From positions 81,505,337 to 81,569,336 of the forward strand of contig CATIUR010000004.1 in NCBI GenBank assembly GCA_949592205.1: DNA of 64,000 nucleotides, read 5' to 3'. Origin of the DNA: Helichrysum umbraculigerum. Its lineage: Eukaryota; Streptophyta; Magnoliopsida; Asterales; Asteraceae. Of this stretch, positions 45,340-57,100 are shown one piece after another. A program made the translations under genes and the position numbers. How positions within the stretch are numbered: the first letter of the stretch is position 1; every line of letters begins with the position of its first letter. The notes under the pieces are model-generated. The model made no database searches and had not been told where the DNA came from. It saw nothing but the letters and a program-made list of their open reading frames with translations.

Positions 45340-47318
45340 ATGACTTGCACTGGATCAATGGCCTTCTTTTCCAACAACTTTATGTTACAATCCTCCCAAG
45401 AAGATGACCATCATCAATCTCTCTCTCCAATACTCCCACCTTGCACCACCACTCAAGATTTCAGTGGTAATCAATTCTAGATCATGATGCAGTGATGAGT
45501 TGCACTGTATGTACAACTCTTTAATGCATTAGGGTTTTAGTTTCGACTAATTTTATTTTATTTTCCATTTTCAAGCACCAAATCCAATTGGGTTATAGAA
45601 AGTTTGAATCTTTATGGATTAGATGATTAATTTGATGCAGGTGTGGCATCTTTCTTGGGAAAAAGATCTATGTCTTACTCGGGTATGAACAACATGGATG
45701 GATGTGATCTAGAAACAAACATGAATGGTGAAGATGAGTTATCAGATGATGGATCACAGCTTCTTGCAGGAGAGAAAAAGAGGAGACTAAATATGGAACA
45801 AGTAAAAACACTTGAGAGGAATTTTGAATTGGGAAATAAACTTGAACCTGAAAGAAAAATGCAATTAGCAAGAGCACTTGGACTTCAACCAAGACAGATT
45901 GCCATTTGGTTTCAAAACAGAAGGGCTAGATGGAAGACCAAACAGTTAGAAAAAGACTATGATGCCCTCAAGAGACAGTTTGATGCAGTTAAAGCTGAGA
46001 ATGATTCCCTCCAATCTCAAAATCATAAACTTCATGCTGAGGTACTTACAGTTATAACTATTGTTAAATCTGTTATCATTACCCTTTTGTAAATTTGTGT
46101 GCATTTCTATATATGGTAATCCACTAGAAGTATCAAGACCAAATTTGAGCTCATAATTTTTAGGTGATCTCAAAAAAAAAAGTTCTGACCACTTTTCAGA
46201 ATAGTAATCAACTGTTTAATCAGCAGCTAATCTAGTGGCAATCCTTTGATAAAAGGTAATACGGAGTAGCTTTTATGAACCCATGATCTGTGTTTGATTT
46301 TCTTTACATGAGTAGGTTCAAAAGTTGCATTACTTGCACTTATAAAAGATAAATCAAATTAAAGCTTTAGGTGATTGACATTGATTTTAGAGTAAGTTAA
46401 GGAAAATAAAATCTTTACACTATTACCCATATTGGTCAGGACCCAAAATTGTATCTTTTGGAAGGACATGGTCAACATGAAGCATATGCATGGGCAAAAG
46501 ATGTGGATAGATCAAAATCATATTCTAATTAATTTTCTTATTAATTAGAATTAAATTCTAGATGCTCAAGTAGAATAACTGAAGTTTGTCAGCAATTAAA
46601 CTAGATGTTCGTGATAATGTGTAAATCTAAATACGTGCGATAACTGTGTGGGAGAAACAATTTTGCATACATGGTAGAAGTAGATACGAAATTATTTAGT
46701 AATGTACGTATAATAAACCCAAGTTTATGCAGTGGTAAATTAATTTTGTATAAACTTATCTTAACATTAGAAAATAACTAGCTTCTTTTGGGACTCAGTA
46801 CAACATATACACCAAAAAGGGTCTGAATTCACTAGTTATAAAGTCTTTCTTATGTTCCACTCTTATTGATGATTGTTTAATTAAACAAGTAGATTGAAAT
46901 ATTGCAGATAATGGCACTTAAAAATAAAGAACCAACAGAACTAATCAATCTCAATATAAAAGAAACAGAAGGATCTTGCAGCAACAGAAGTGATGAAAAT
47001 AGTTCTGAAATAAAGCTAGACATCTCAACAACAGCGGCTACTGAAAGCCCTATATCATCGCACCATCAACACCAACATCATCAGCAACCAATTCCTAATC
47101 TTTTTCCATCGTCGAATATCGATAGGTCTAATTCGAACAACATTGTAGCCCATCAACTCTTCCACGATTCTTCATCAAGGGCAACAGATCATCAAATTCA
47201 TTGTCAGAAACTTGATCAGTCAACTCCCATTAAAGAAGAATGTTTTAGCAATATGTTTGTTGGTATTGAAGATCACTCGGGGTTTTGGCCGTGGTTGGAA
47301 CAACCACAATTCAATTGA
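45340..47318 (+). CDS. HD-Zip class I transcription factor (ATHB13/HaHB1 type), three exons
   Basis: Exons 45340-45466, 45641-46041 and 46908-47318 join by GT-AG introns into 312 residues. Start MTCTGSMAFFSNNFM is family-like. The homeodomain spans about residues 86-143, with helix 3 WFQNRRARWKTK at 132-143. A leucine zipper follows directly with heptad positions L145, L152, V159, L166, L173 and L180; the last lies in exon 3. The acidic/His-rich C-terminus ends in GFWPWLEQPQF, an aromatic activation-type motif typical of this subgroup. Such proteins bind CAAT(A/T)ATTG as dimers in the nucleus and act in development and abiotic stress responses. Length is close to family members. No lesions seen. 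It is the only host gene in the window. Confidence 0.93.
46042..46907 (+). other. HD-Zip intron 2
   Basis: 866 bp, GTACTT...TTGCAG. AT-rich, no element recognised. Intron 1 is 45467-45640 (GTAATC...ATGCAG). Confidence 0.85.
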
Positions 47319-47659
47319 AGAAATCAAGATACTTCAATTCGCCTTCTGCACTTTTGTTTGAATACATATTAAAGATGGAGACCAATCTGTTTGTTCTCTA
47401 AGCTTTAAATTCTTGTTTTTGGTAGAGTAAAAATTAGAAGAAAAAGGTATTATTTATTACTTTATATTCAATATTAGTGTTTGGATAAAATCCTTGTATT
47501 CAAAGAAATAAAAGGGTATTAATCAGTACATCGATTTGCATTATATAACAAGACACATACTGAGGAAAAATAATTCTCTGCATTGTATGTGTAGTAGGGC
47601 AACTTTTTTCTTTTTTTTTTTCTAAGAAGCGGGGCAGCTTTTTTTTTTAACCACTTACC
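47319..47659 (+). other. HD-Zip 3' flank
   Basis: AT-rich, with AATAAA-type signals near 47505 and T runs at about 47605-47650. No gene. Confidence 0.5.
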
Positions 47660-47662
47660 TTA

Positions 47663-48528
47663 GGGTGTGTTTGGTTCGCAGAATGTTTTTGATGGAATTG
47701 GAATCTATCTAGGGAATTGGAATGTAAAAGAATTGAAATTTGAATTAGATGGAATCTCTAGGTATGTCAATCCTGTTTGGTTCGTAAATTTAGCCTAAGG
47801 AATTGGAATTCATATATTATGAATTGACAAATTACCCTTTTGTATTTTTAGTCTTTGTTTGTAAACATATTAAATTTTGATATATAGAACGGACTGTAAA
47901 TTATATTACGAATCAAAAAGTTAAAAATTATCATAAAATAAATGTTTCTCCCACTGTTCGAATTTCGAAGCGCACACAAGAAGAACAAAAAAGAAAATGT
48001 TTTTTCTTTTTCTCCAGATCTTCAGATATGGTTATCTAAAACATTAATCGGTGAAATGAAGGAATAATAAAAAAGTAGATGGCATAACAAAGATATTTAA
48101 AGATCGATGAGCGGCCAGATCGGAAAGAAATAAGCGAACAACAACAAAATTGAGAAGAGGCGAGACGGAATACACATAAAATCGAAAAAAAAAGTGCAAC
48201 ATTTCTGAGCAAATATCAAAATCATCGAAGTGTTCAACAGATTTATGAATATTATTGGTTGAATGAGTATATGTGAAGATAAATAGTAAAGATGGAGCAG
48301 GTTGTTTCAATTATGTTGAAGGGTTGTTTGGTCAAAAGTTTCAATTCCTTTGAAATTTGAAACACTCCTCCCAAAATGAGAAGGAATCTTGAATTCACAC
48401 GAGTAAAGGAATTTGACGGAATTCAAACTATCCAATTCCATCATTTTTTTCAACCAAATACAATGAAAAAAGGAATTCACATTCCAATTCCAACAAATTC
48501 CAAAGAAATCTGTGAACCAAACATGACC
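47663..48528. mobile_element. MITE, probably PIF/Harbinger (Tourist-like)
   Basis: The left end GGGTGTGTTTGGTTCGCAGA and the reverse complement of the right end GGTCATGTTTGGTTCACAGA match at 17 of 20 positions or so. TTA at 47660-47662 and 48529-48531 is the 3-bp duplication of the Harbinger class. The inner flanks carry GGAATTGGAATT-type repeats in inverted orientation. 866 bp, no transposase. hAT is the alternative, but no 8-bp duplication is seen. Confidence 0.7.
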
Positions 48529-48576
48529 TTAATTATTTGCATTTTCTACACTAAAGTTTCTACTGACCGAACCAAA

Positions 48577-48785
48577 CACTACTACAAAAATGTACATTAC
48601 GGGAGGTAAAAAAGCCCATTACGGACGGTGACACGCCCGCCATCTATGTGAGCGTTGTTTAAAATGGAGATATCTTTAGGGGTGGTGAAAACACCGCCTT
48701 TAATAATATGATTTACAGCGGTTCTAAACTATTATGGGCGGTTTATGTATGCTATTGTTCGATGTCATTTAATGGCGAGTAATTT
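48577..48785. mobile_element. CACTA-like end with sub-terminal repeats
   Basis: Starts CACTACTACAAAAATG, the inverse of the 1701-1713 terminus, with ACCGCC, GGGCGG and GGACGGTG-type sub-terminal words. No right end recognised. Confidence 0.5.
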
Positions 48786-48919
48786 CACTACAACAAATGT
48801 AGCCTATTAGGAAGCTGAGAAAGGTCATTATACATTACTTTATAGGACCTTTTTATAATATAGGACCAATATGATAAGCGTCCTATATAAAGGCGTTGTA
48901 ATAAGTACAGGTGTCCTAA
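48786..48919. mobile_element. second CACTA-like end, interrupted by element D
   Basis: Starts CACTACAACAAATGTAG and has TAGGAC(C)/GTCCTA words in both orientations (TAGGACC, GTCCTATA, TGTCCTA). It stops at the D LTR; the remainder would lie beyond the window. Confidence 0.5.
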
Positions 48920-51437
48920 TGTAACACCCCCAAATTTGATGATTTGCGGAAGCTTGATTTGGGTGTTACTAATCAATAACAAAGCACAAAGATATATAGT
49001 AAACGACTCTATATGCGTCGTTTTAACAAAATATATTGATAATAGAAATGTTTACAACATTTAAAGCTTTACATAGCTCGAGTTTAAATAAAATGAGATT
49101 TCAGTACATAAGTACTTGTACAAAAATATACTAATGCAAGAAAATCTCAATCGTCTGTATGCTGACTCGAGCTAAAGTCCTGAAGCAGAGACATCCTACT
49201 GCTTGGTACCTGCGATATATGCTAAAAGGTCAGCTAAAAGCTGGTGAGCTCACAGGTTTGAAATCAGTTAATATAGTATGAACCGCAAGATTTAAATAAT
49301 GAATTGCATCCAGCAATTAAATAATGAATTGCATCCAGCAATTAAATGATAGTCATCGTGTATACAGCCATGAGCACATAGTTGAGCTTAACTCGAGGGC
49401 CGGGTCCCCTATAGAGAATTCCGGGCGAGGTTGCCTCCACGAATGCCTAATCCACATTCGTTTTCCCAAATATTAGTACGTCCGTTTACCCGGTTAGTGC
49501 TTGCTAACCCGGACGAGGTGGGTCAATCCTATATGGTACCATATACTAATATTCACGCTACAACGTATTAACAACTATGCTGACGGAGGACTTTAAATGA
49601 TTAGTTTCGAAAAACTCATGTAGTATATGAAAAGTTGGTACTTGCGTTCACATGTTAAAAGTTGAGCAGTATATCACACCCCTGAGTAAAACAGTAAAAA
49701 GAGGGGCTATGAGACTCACCTGAGTCGTTGAGTTTATGAAAATAAACTGAGAATGATTAGCCGAGAATCGAAGTCCAAAGACTTGTAACCTGAGGGTGTC
49801 CACGACACGCGATGGTTATAATATGCGAAGGTATCTAATAAGACTACCTTGTAGTTGTTCGTCCAACTATAATGTCCAAATTACATTTAGTTGATTTATT
49901 CGAATGTTTGAAAATATGTACGGCCCGTTGGTGACGGATTTGTAATAATAATCTCAACTATTATCATTTTGATTTCGTGTCGTTTTACTTGAAAAATGTG
50001 TTTTGATTGTGTTTTAGAAGCCGTTACGGAATCTAAGTACGGGGGTCCGGGGGCAGCGCCCCTGGTAGCGGGGTCCAAGGGGCGGCAGCCCCTGGCGGGG
50101 TCCAAGGGGCAGAGCCCCTGGCTGGGGTCGAGCTGCCAGGTCAGCTTGGAAAATTTTTATTTCTACTATATTGCTTTGACGAAAAACGCATTTGGATCCG
50201 AATTTTGGGTAAAATCGAGTGATAAAATTTAGGGTCTCGACACTTAGTGAAAATCTGTGTTTTCTGGTTTGTGCGACGTTGGATACGACGTTGGGTGCGA
50301 CGTCGCAGATCCTGACTGCGACGTTGGGCACGGCGTCGCTATGTGCGACTTTCGCAACTTAATGCGACGTTGTACGTGGCGTCGCTATAGGCGACGTTGT
50401 TGATTTCAGCGACGTAAGGGTTTGCGTCGCTAAGTGCGACGTTCGCAAGTCAATGCGACGTAATAGGATGCGTCGCTATAAGCGACGCTGAGAGATATTA
50501 GCGACGTTGCAGCTGACGTCGCAATCGGGCCAAGCCAAGTGCGACGTCGGGGTCTGTTACGATTTCGGTGGCCGGAAAAACGGCCGAGAGGCTTCCGTTT
50601 GGTCTAAATCTTTTACCCAACCCATTTTTGGACATAATAAGTTGATACAAACCATAAAAACTTAAAAATGAGTAAAAACGGAGAGTTTCAGGTTTTGTCA
50701 GAAACTTACAAAGTGCCGAAACGAAATTCCGGAAAGATAGGATGATAGATCGTGGTGTCGTGGTCGTTTTCTTCCAAAGGAGTATTATAATCCGAGGCCG
50801 TTTGATGTTGTTATTTTGCGATTTTGTAGGAATTGTGGAGGTGGTGGTGATTAGAGAGAAAGAAAAGAGAGAGAAAAGAGAAAGAGAGAATGAGTGAGAA
50901 ATGAGAGGAGGAGAAGAGAGGTGGGGGTTTTTACCTCCACTTTTCAGTCTCCGCTCTCCGTGTGGTGTTCGTTTGCTCCGTCGTTTAAACGTTAAATAAT
51001 TATTTTATATATTAAATGGTATGTTTTAAAATGCAAATTATTATGCGATATTCTATTTAAATATTTTACAAATCAATTTATATTTGAGTTTTGTTTGTAT
51101 TAAATGGTATGGTTTCTACCTCCACTTTTCAGTCTCAGCTTTTAATATTTTGAATTGTGTAAGTTTTGTTTGTACGATACGAATGAATATGAAATATTAT
51201 CATAATAATATTTTTGACATAAAAGTGTTATTTAATAAAATTGGTCACCAACGTCCGTATTAAATTGAATCGAAATACATTCGATTTAAATTGCGTACGA
51301 TTTAACCAAATCACATTTTCGTATATATTCAACAATATATATAATTCGATACATTAATTAGCCTAACACGGAACTAATTACATGTATTAACATCTGGTTA
51401 GGCACTAATTACTAGTCCTAATTTGGCGGGTGTTACA
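48920..51437 (-). repeat. gypsy D LTR, first copy
   Basis: 2,518 bp, TGTAACACCCCC...GGGTGTTACA. It contains a 26-bp direct duplication (TGAATTGCATCCAGCAATTA unit near 49300-49345), GC module 50041-50138, GACG dyad array 50271-50550, donor-like ACTTAC (minus-strand GTAAGT) at 50704-50709 and acceptor-like site at 49210-49211. Confidence 0.95.
50271..50550. repeat. GCGACGTT / GACGTCGC dyad array, D LTR first copy
   Basis: About twenty GCGACG/CGTCGC words in 280 bp. The motif class is that of element A, not of the much closer relative C. Confidence 0.85.
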
Positions 51438-51448
51438 TTCTCCCCCTG
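51438..51448 (-). promoter_or_regulatory. gypsy D polypurine tract
   Basis: CAGGGGGAGAA on the element strand, next to the LTR. Solo LTR E sits three bases further in. Confidence 0.85.
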
Positions 51449-52441
51449 TTATGTGACACCCGTCAAATTAGGACTAGTTTTTAGTTCCTAATCATTTAGA
51501 AATAAGTGTAATTAGTTCTATCTATTAGGCTAATTGTATGTATCAAAATATATATTGTTGAATATATATCAATACGCGATTATATTTAATCGTTCATTTT
51601 CAAATCGGTCAAATTTCCGATTCATTTATACGGCATTGGTGAAAATCAAATATTAAGTAATACCGAATGATTATTTAATATCTACATATTTATTATATAT
51701 TATTTTGATAATATATAAAGTATTCGTATCGTACTAATGTAAAACATTCGCAACAAAACATATAAATAATGTATTATTATCGGAGATATTAATTATTATT
51801 TACATTAGATAAAACAAAACATATTTCGTTTTACAACATTTTACTCAAACGCAACGAAACCACTCGAATAGTATCCGTCTCTAAAACGTAAAACAAAGAT
51901 ATATTATTATATCTCATCAAAGGTATTTTTATAAAATACTTCCAATAAAAGTATAAACGAATTCATTTTTAGGAATTTAGCGATTTAAAACATTATACTA
52001 CTTTTCGATCGGGTACAAAAACACGGGTATTTTGTACTACGAAATTTAGCCAACTAACTCAAATAATTGAGTTAGCCGGCTATACCATACGCCCCCTTTT
52101 CATATCCATTTCATTTTCATTTTTCAAAACCCTCAATCTCTCTCTCGGCTAAACTAACACCAACACCAAAAATTAAACAATAACAATATCAATCATCACC
52201 ATCATCTTCGTGGATCATCATCATCGTCGTCTCCTTCGTTTTCATCATCATCACCAAGCTCCATCTCCACTTTTAGCTCCATTTTCAAATTGTAAGGAAC
52301 CACTAACTATTTTGTTATAATATCGTGTTTAAATAACGTATATTATCATGTATTAACGTTAGGATTGATGATTGTTAGTTAAATTGCGGATTAGATGGGT
52401 TTGGGTGAATTTTTGGAACGACATACTTGAACCAGACCTCG

Positions 52442-52622
52442 GAATACGGCGTATTCAAGGGAATACGGCGTATTCCCGCCCAGAAAACATGAACACGTCG
52501 TATTCAAGGGAATACGGCGTATTCCCTCTATTTTTCATGAATACGGTCGTATTCAAATGAATACGGCGTATTCCCTCTATTTTTCATGAATACGGTCGTA
52601 TTCAAATGAATACGGCGTATTC
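52442..52622. repeat. GAATACG-N(1-2)-CGTATTC palindrome array in E
   Basis: Seven dyads in 181 bp: GAATACGGCGTATTC (15 bp, five copies), GAATACGGTCGTATTC (16 bp, two copies), plus a degenerate ACACGTCGTATTC. A unit of about 48 bp containing one dyad of each kind is repeated in tandem. Confidence 0.9.
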
Positions 52623-54110
52623 CCCACAAATGCCACCAATCCGGCGGATTCCCCCTATATATTTCATGATCCAACGGATCAATAAACTAGCCCTGTGAAT
52701 TCTAGCTAAAACAGAACATGTAAATTTTCGAAAACGTCGACGATGTAACAACTTAAAACAGGGTAGCTTCTCGATGAAAAATTTATTGTAACGGATTGGG
52801 CTCAAATTCGCTCGGTCATTCAAAAACAACCCAATGGACAAGGCTAAGTACCTTAGCCTAGTCAGTTTTAGGCCATCCGGAGTCATCTAGGGGTCCAAAA
52901 TGGCATATTTTAGTTTTCGGACCTCCGTTTTTCCATAAACTTAACTAAAGGTTTACACTAAGTGTCTGACATCGCGACATATTTCATACTTATATGATAC
53001 AACATTTAAACACTTCAAATATGCTTTTATAAGTTCACAACAAATGAAAGTAGTAATAATAATTGAAGAATTATTATTTCAATCAATCACCAATGGGCCG
53101 TAAACATTTTCACAAACTCAAACATAATCATTAACCAAAGTGTTTGGTCATAACTAGTTAATGGGATAACTAGCATAGATGGTCCGTAGAGTCATCTAAT
53201 CAATTAAACCTTGCGCGTTCAAATACGCCCGGCAGGTTTCAATAATCTAATCATTTATCAAAACCTTGCGCGTCTAAGACGCCCTGCAGGTTCAGTCGTT
53301 GTAACGACATCAAATCATTGTGAATCATTGTAATTGTTGACTAACAATTCATTAGGCTCAGGTGAGTCTCATAGCCCCTTTTTAAATACTTTTACCTAGG
53401 GGTGTGATTTCATTGCTCTGTTTTGTTTTACAATATGAACGCAAGTATCATTAAATCAAATACTACATGAGTTATTTTCTCTAATCATTTTAAAGCCCTC
53501 CATCAACATAGTTTGGTAATACGTAGTAGCGTGAATATTAGTATATGGATCCATATAGGTTTGACCAGCCTCATCCGGGTTAGCACGCACTAACTAGTAA
53601 AACAGATGTATTAATATTTGTGAAGACGAGTGTTGATTAGGCACTCGTAGGAGGCACCTCGATCAGGATACCTTAAATGTGGACCTGACATCTCGAGTTA
53701 AGCTCAGACTATGTGCTCATGGCTGTATAACTTTTATTTTGCTTAATTGCATTTTAAATTCAATAATCATTAAATCTTGCGGTTCATACAAATATGTGTT
53801 GACATACAAACCTGTGAGCTCACCAGCGTTTTCGCTGACCCATTTTAGCATGTATCACAGGTACTCAGCAGCAGTGGGTCTGCCACTCAAGATGCCCATT
53901 AGTTCGAGTCGCATTCAGACATCAAGAGATTGTCATGCATTACTATATTTTGTATAATTTAGTTATGCCATAGAATCTCTATCATTTGGACTCAAGGGCT
54001 TTTGTAAACTATATTATAACGGTGTAAAACCTTTATTTTATCAATGTATTTGTAAACGACGCATGTAGTGGTCGTTCATTATGTAATCTGGTGCTTTGTA
54101 TATTGATTAG

Positions 54111-54157
54111 TCGCGCCCCGAACCGACCCGCTTCCGCATCATAAATTGGGGGTGCGA
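54111..54157 (+). other. LTR-terminal hairpin of E with covarying stem
   Basis: TCGCGCCCC (54111-54119) pairs with GGGGTGCGA (54149-54157), one G-U wobble. In A-D the same stem is TAACACCC/GGGTGTTA. The loop keeps GCTTCCGCA. Confidence 0.6.
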
Positions 54158-54184
54158 CATGTTAGAAGAATTTCGTCCCGAAAT

Positions 54185-57100
54185 TTAGCTCGAGGTCGTG
54201 TTCGAGGTAGAATCAGTGAAGAGTTGAGGATATTTGAGTCGCATCTGGTCTTCCCGTTCCCAGGTGAATTCCGGACCACGCCGCGAATTCCATCTGACCT
54301 TGACGATGGGAATACGACTTTGTTTCAGTTGTTTGACCTCACGGTCCATAATTTCAGCGGGTTCCTCAACGAAGTGAAGTTTATCGTCAACACGAATTTC
54401 ATCTAGTGGAATAATAAGTGTCTCATCAGACAGACACTTCTTCAGATTTGAAATGTGAAAAGTGGGGTGCACGCTGCTGAGTTCGGATGGCAGCTGCAAT
54501 CGATAAGCTACGGGGCCAATCCGTTCGAGGATCTCAAAAGGCCCGATGTACCTGGGGTTCAACTTCCCGCGTTTACCAAAACGGATGACGCCTTTCCAAG
54601 GCGATACTTTTAAGAGTTCTCGATCCCCAACTTGGAACTCGAGTGGTTTGCGTCTCACGTCAGCATAACTTTTCTGACTATCACGTGCGGCTTTGAGTCG
54701 GTTTTGGATTTCCACAATTTTCTCAGTGGTGGCGTGAATGAGTTCAGGACCAGTGAGTTGACTATCTCCCACTTCAGTCCAACAGATCGGTGATCGGCAC
54801 TTACGACCGTACAATGCCTCAAAAGGTGCAGCCTTAATGCTGGCATGATAGCTGTTATTGTACGAGAATTCGCACAACGGTAGATGTCTTTCCCAATTTG
54901 TACCGAAATCAACTATACATGCGCGTAGCATATCTTCCAGGGTTTGGATGGTTCGTTCACTTTGGCCATCGGTTTGAGGATGGTATGCGGTACTCATATC
55001 AAGACGAGTACCCAACGCTTTTTGAAGTGATTGCCAAAAGTGAGAGGTGAAACGGGCATCCCTGTAAGAGATGATCGAGATTGGAACACCGTGATGAGCA
55101 ACGATTTCCTTGATGTAGATTTGTGCAAGGCGTTCCATTTTATCGTTTTCCTTGATTGCCAGGAAATGAGCAGATTTGGTGAGACGATCGACGATCACCC
55201 AAATGGTATCGCAACCGCTCGCCGATTTGGGTAGTTTGGTTATGAAATCCATGGCAATTTGTTCCCATTTCCATTCAGGGATTTCAGGTTGTTGGAGTAA
55301 ACCAGAAGGTTTCTGATGTTCGGTTTTGACTTTCGAGCAAGTAAGGCACTTGCTGACGTAAGTGGCGATTTCGGCTTTCATATTTGGCCACCAATAAAAT
55401 TCCTTGATGCCGTGGTACATCTTATCGGATCCCGGATGGATAGAATATTTAGACTTGTGAGCCTCGTCCATCACCAAGTCTCGTAGGTTTCCGAAATTAG
55501 GCAACCAGATTCGGTTTGAGAAATACCTAATCCCGTTAGATTTGGTTTCAAATTGTTTGTCAATACCCCGTAAGGCTTCGTTTTTGATGTTTTCAGGTTT
55601 CAGGGCTTCGATCTGAGCGGTATGAATTTGAATAGTAAGATCGTTATAATTGGTCATACTGAGAGCTCGGACTCGAAGTGGTTTCGGTCGTTCCTTTCGG
55701 CTGAGGGCATCGGCTACAACATTAGCCTTCCCTGGATGGTACTTGATCTCGCAGTCGTAATCGGTAAGCAACTCGACCCATCGACGTTGCCTCATATTGA
55801 GATCCTTCTGATCGAATATATGTTGGAGGCTTTTATGATCGGTAAAGATGGTGCACTTAGTGCCGTAGAGATAATGTCTCCAGATTTTGAGAGCAAAAAC
55901 GACAGCTCCAAGTTCGAGATCATGAGTGGTGTAGTTCTTTTCGTGAATTTTCAGCTGTCGTGAGGCATAGGCAATAACTTTATCTCGTTGCATCAATACG
56001 CAACCGAGACCTTGGTGAGAAGCATCACAGTATACCACGAAGTCATCGGTGCCTTCGGGTAAGGATAGAATTGGAGCACTGCAAAGCTTTTGTTTCAGAA
56101 GTTGGAATGCTGACTCTTGTTTATCGGTCCAATCGAACCTTTTGTCCTTCTGAGTCAGTACCGTGAGTGGTTGAGCTATTTTAGAGAAGTTTTCGATAAA
56201 TCGCCGATAGTACCCAGCAAGACCCAAGAATTGTCGTACTTCAGTTGCAGAGGTGGGTGCTTGCCAGTCTTTGATAGCCTCGATTTTTGATGGGTCAACG
56301 TGAATTCCCTGACTGTCGATCACGTGACCAAGGAATTGAACAGTTTGGATCCAGAACTCACACTTAGAGAATTTTGCATACAGCTCCTCGTGTCTAAGTA
56401 GTTCAAGGATGGTTTTGAGGTGTTGCGCATGTTCTTGCTCGTTGCCCGAGTAAATGAGTATGTCATCGACAAAAACAATGACAAACTTGTCGAGGTAAGG
56501 TTTGCACACCCGATTCATAAGGTCCATGAATACAGCCGGTGCGTTTGTTAGACCAAAGGGCATCACTTGGAATTCGTAGTGCCCGTAGCGAGTCCTGAAA
56601 GCAGTTTTTGGAATATCGGTGTCACGAACTCGTAATTGATGATAACCTGATCGCAGGTCAATTTTTGAGTAGAAACTTGAACCCTGAAGTTGGTCGAATA
56701 GATCATCAATGCGAGGAAGTGGATATCGGTTTTTGACGGTCAATTTGTTCAACTCTCGGTAGTCGATGCACATTCTGAATGAACCGTCCTTCTTTTTAAC
56801 AAATAAGACCGGAGCTCCCCAAGGTGAAGAACTCGGTCTAATGAATCCTCTATCCAGAAGTTCCTGTAACTAGGCAGACAACTCCTGAAGTTCGGATGGG
56901 GCTAAGCGGTATGGTGCGCGGGCCACCGGTGCGGCACCCGGCACGAGATCAATTGAGAACTCAACCTGTCTAGATGGAGGTAGACCAGGTAGTTCTTCCT
57001 GAAAGACTTCGGGAAAGTCTCTGACAATTGGCACATCTTCAAGTCGCTTCTCCTCCGACTTCTTCTCTGTGATGTGTGCGAGTATTGCAGGGTAACCCTT

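Larger units (their letters stand above)
51452..54159 (+). mobile_element. solo LTR of gypsy family E inserted in D
   Basis: 2,708 bp, TGTGACACCC...GGTGCGACA, flanked by TGTTA at 51447-51451 and 54160-54164. Element D sequence is continuous across it. No internal region, so it is a solo LTR left by LTR-LTR recombination. It has the same organisation as the LTRs of A-D: CT-rich leader (about 52135), GTAAG at 52292, a palindrome array (52442-52622), CTCAGGTGAGTC near 53356, CTGACC...TCACAG acceptor-like ending 53860, and a terminal hairpin 54111-54157. Confidence 0.95.

Noticed and set aside
51452..54159. Reading E as a complete element or as part of D
   Set aside because: D is continuous across it with TGTTA duplicates, both ends are LTR ends, and there is no PBS or internal region, so it is a solo LTR.
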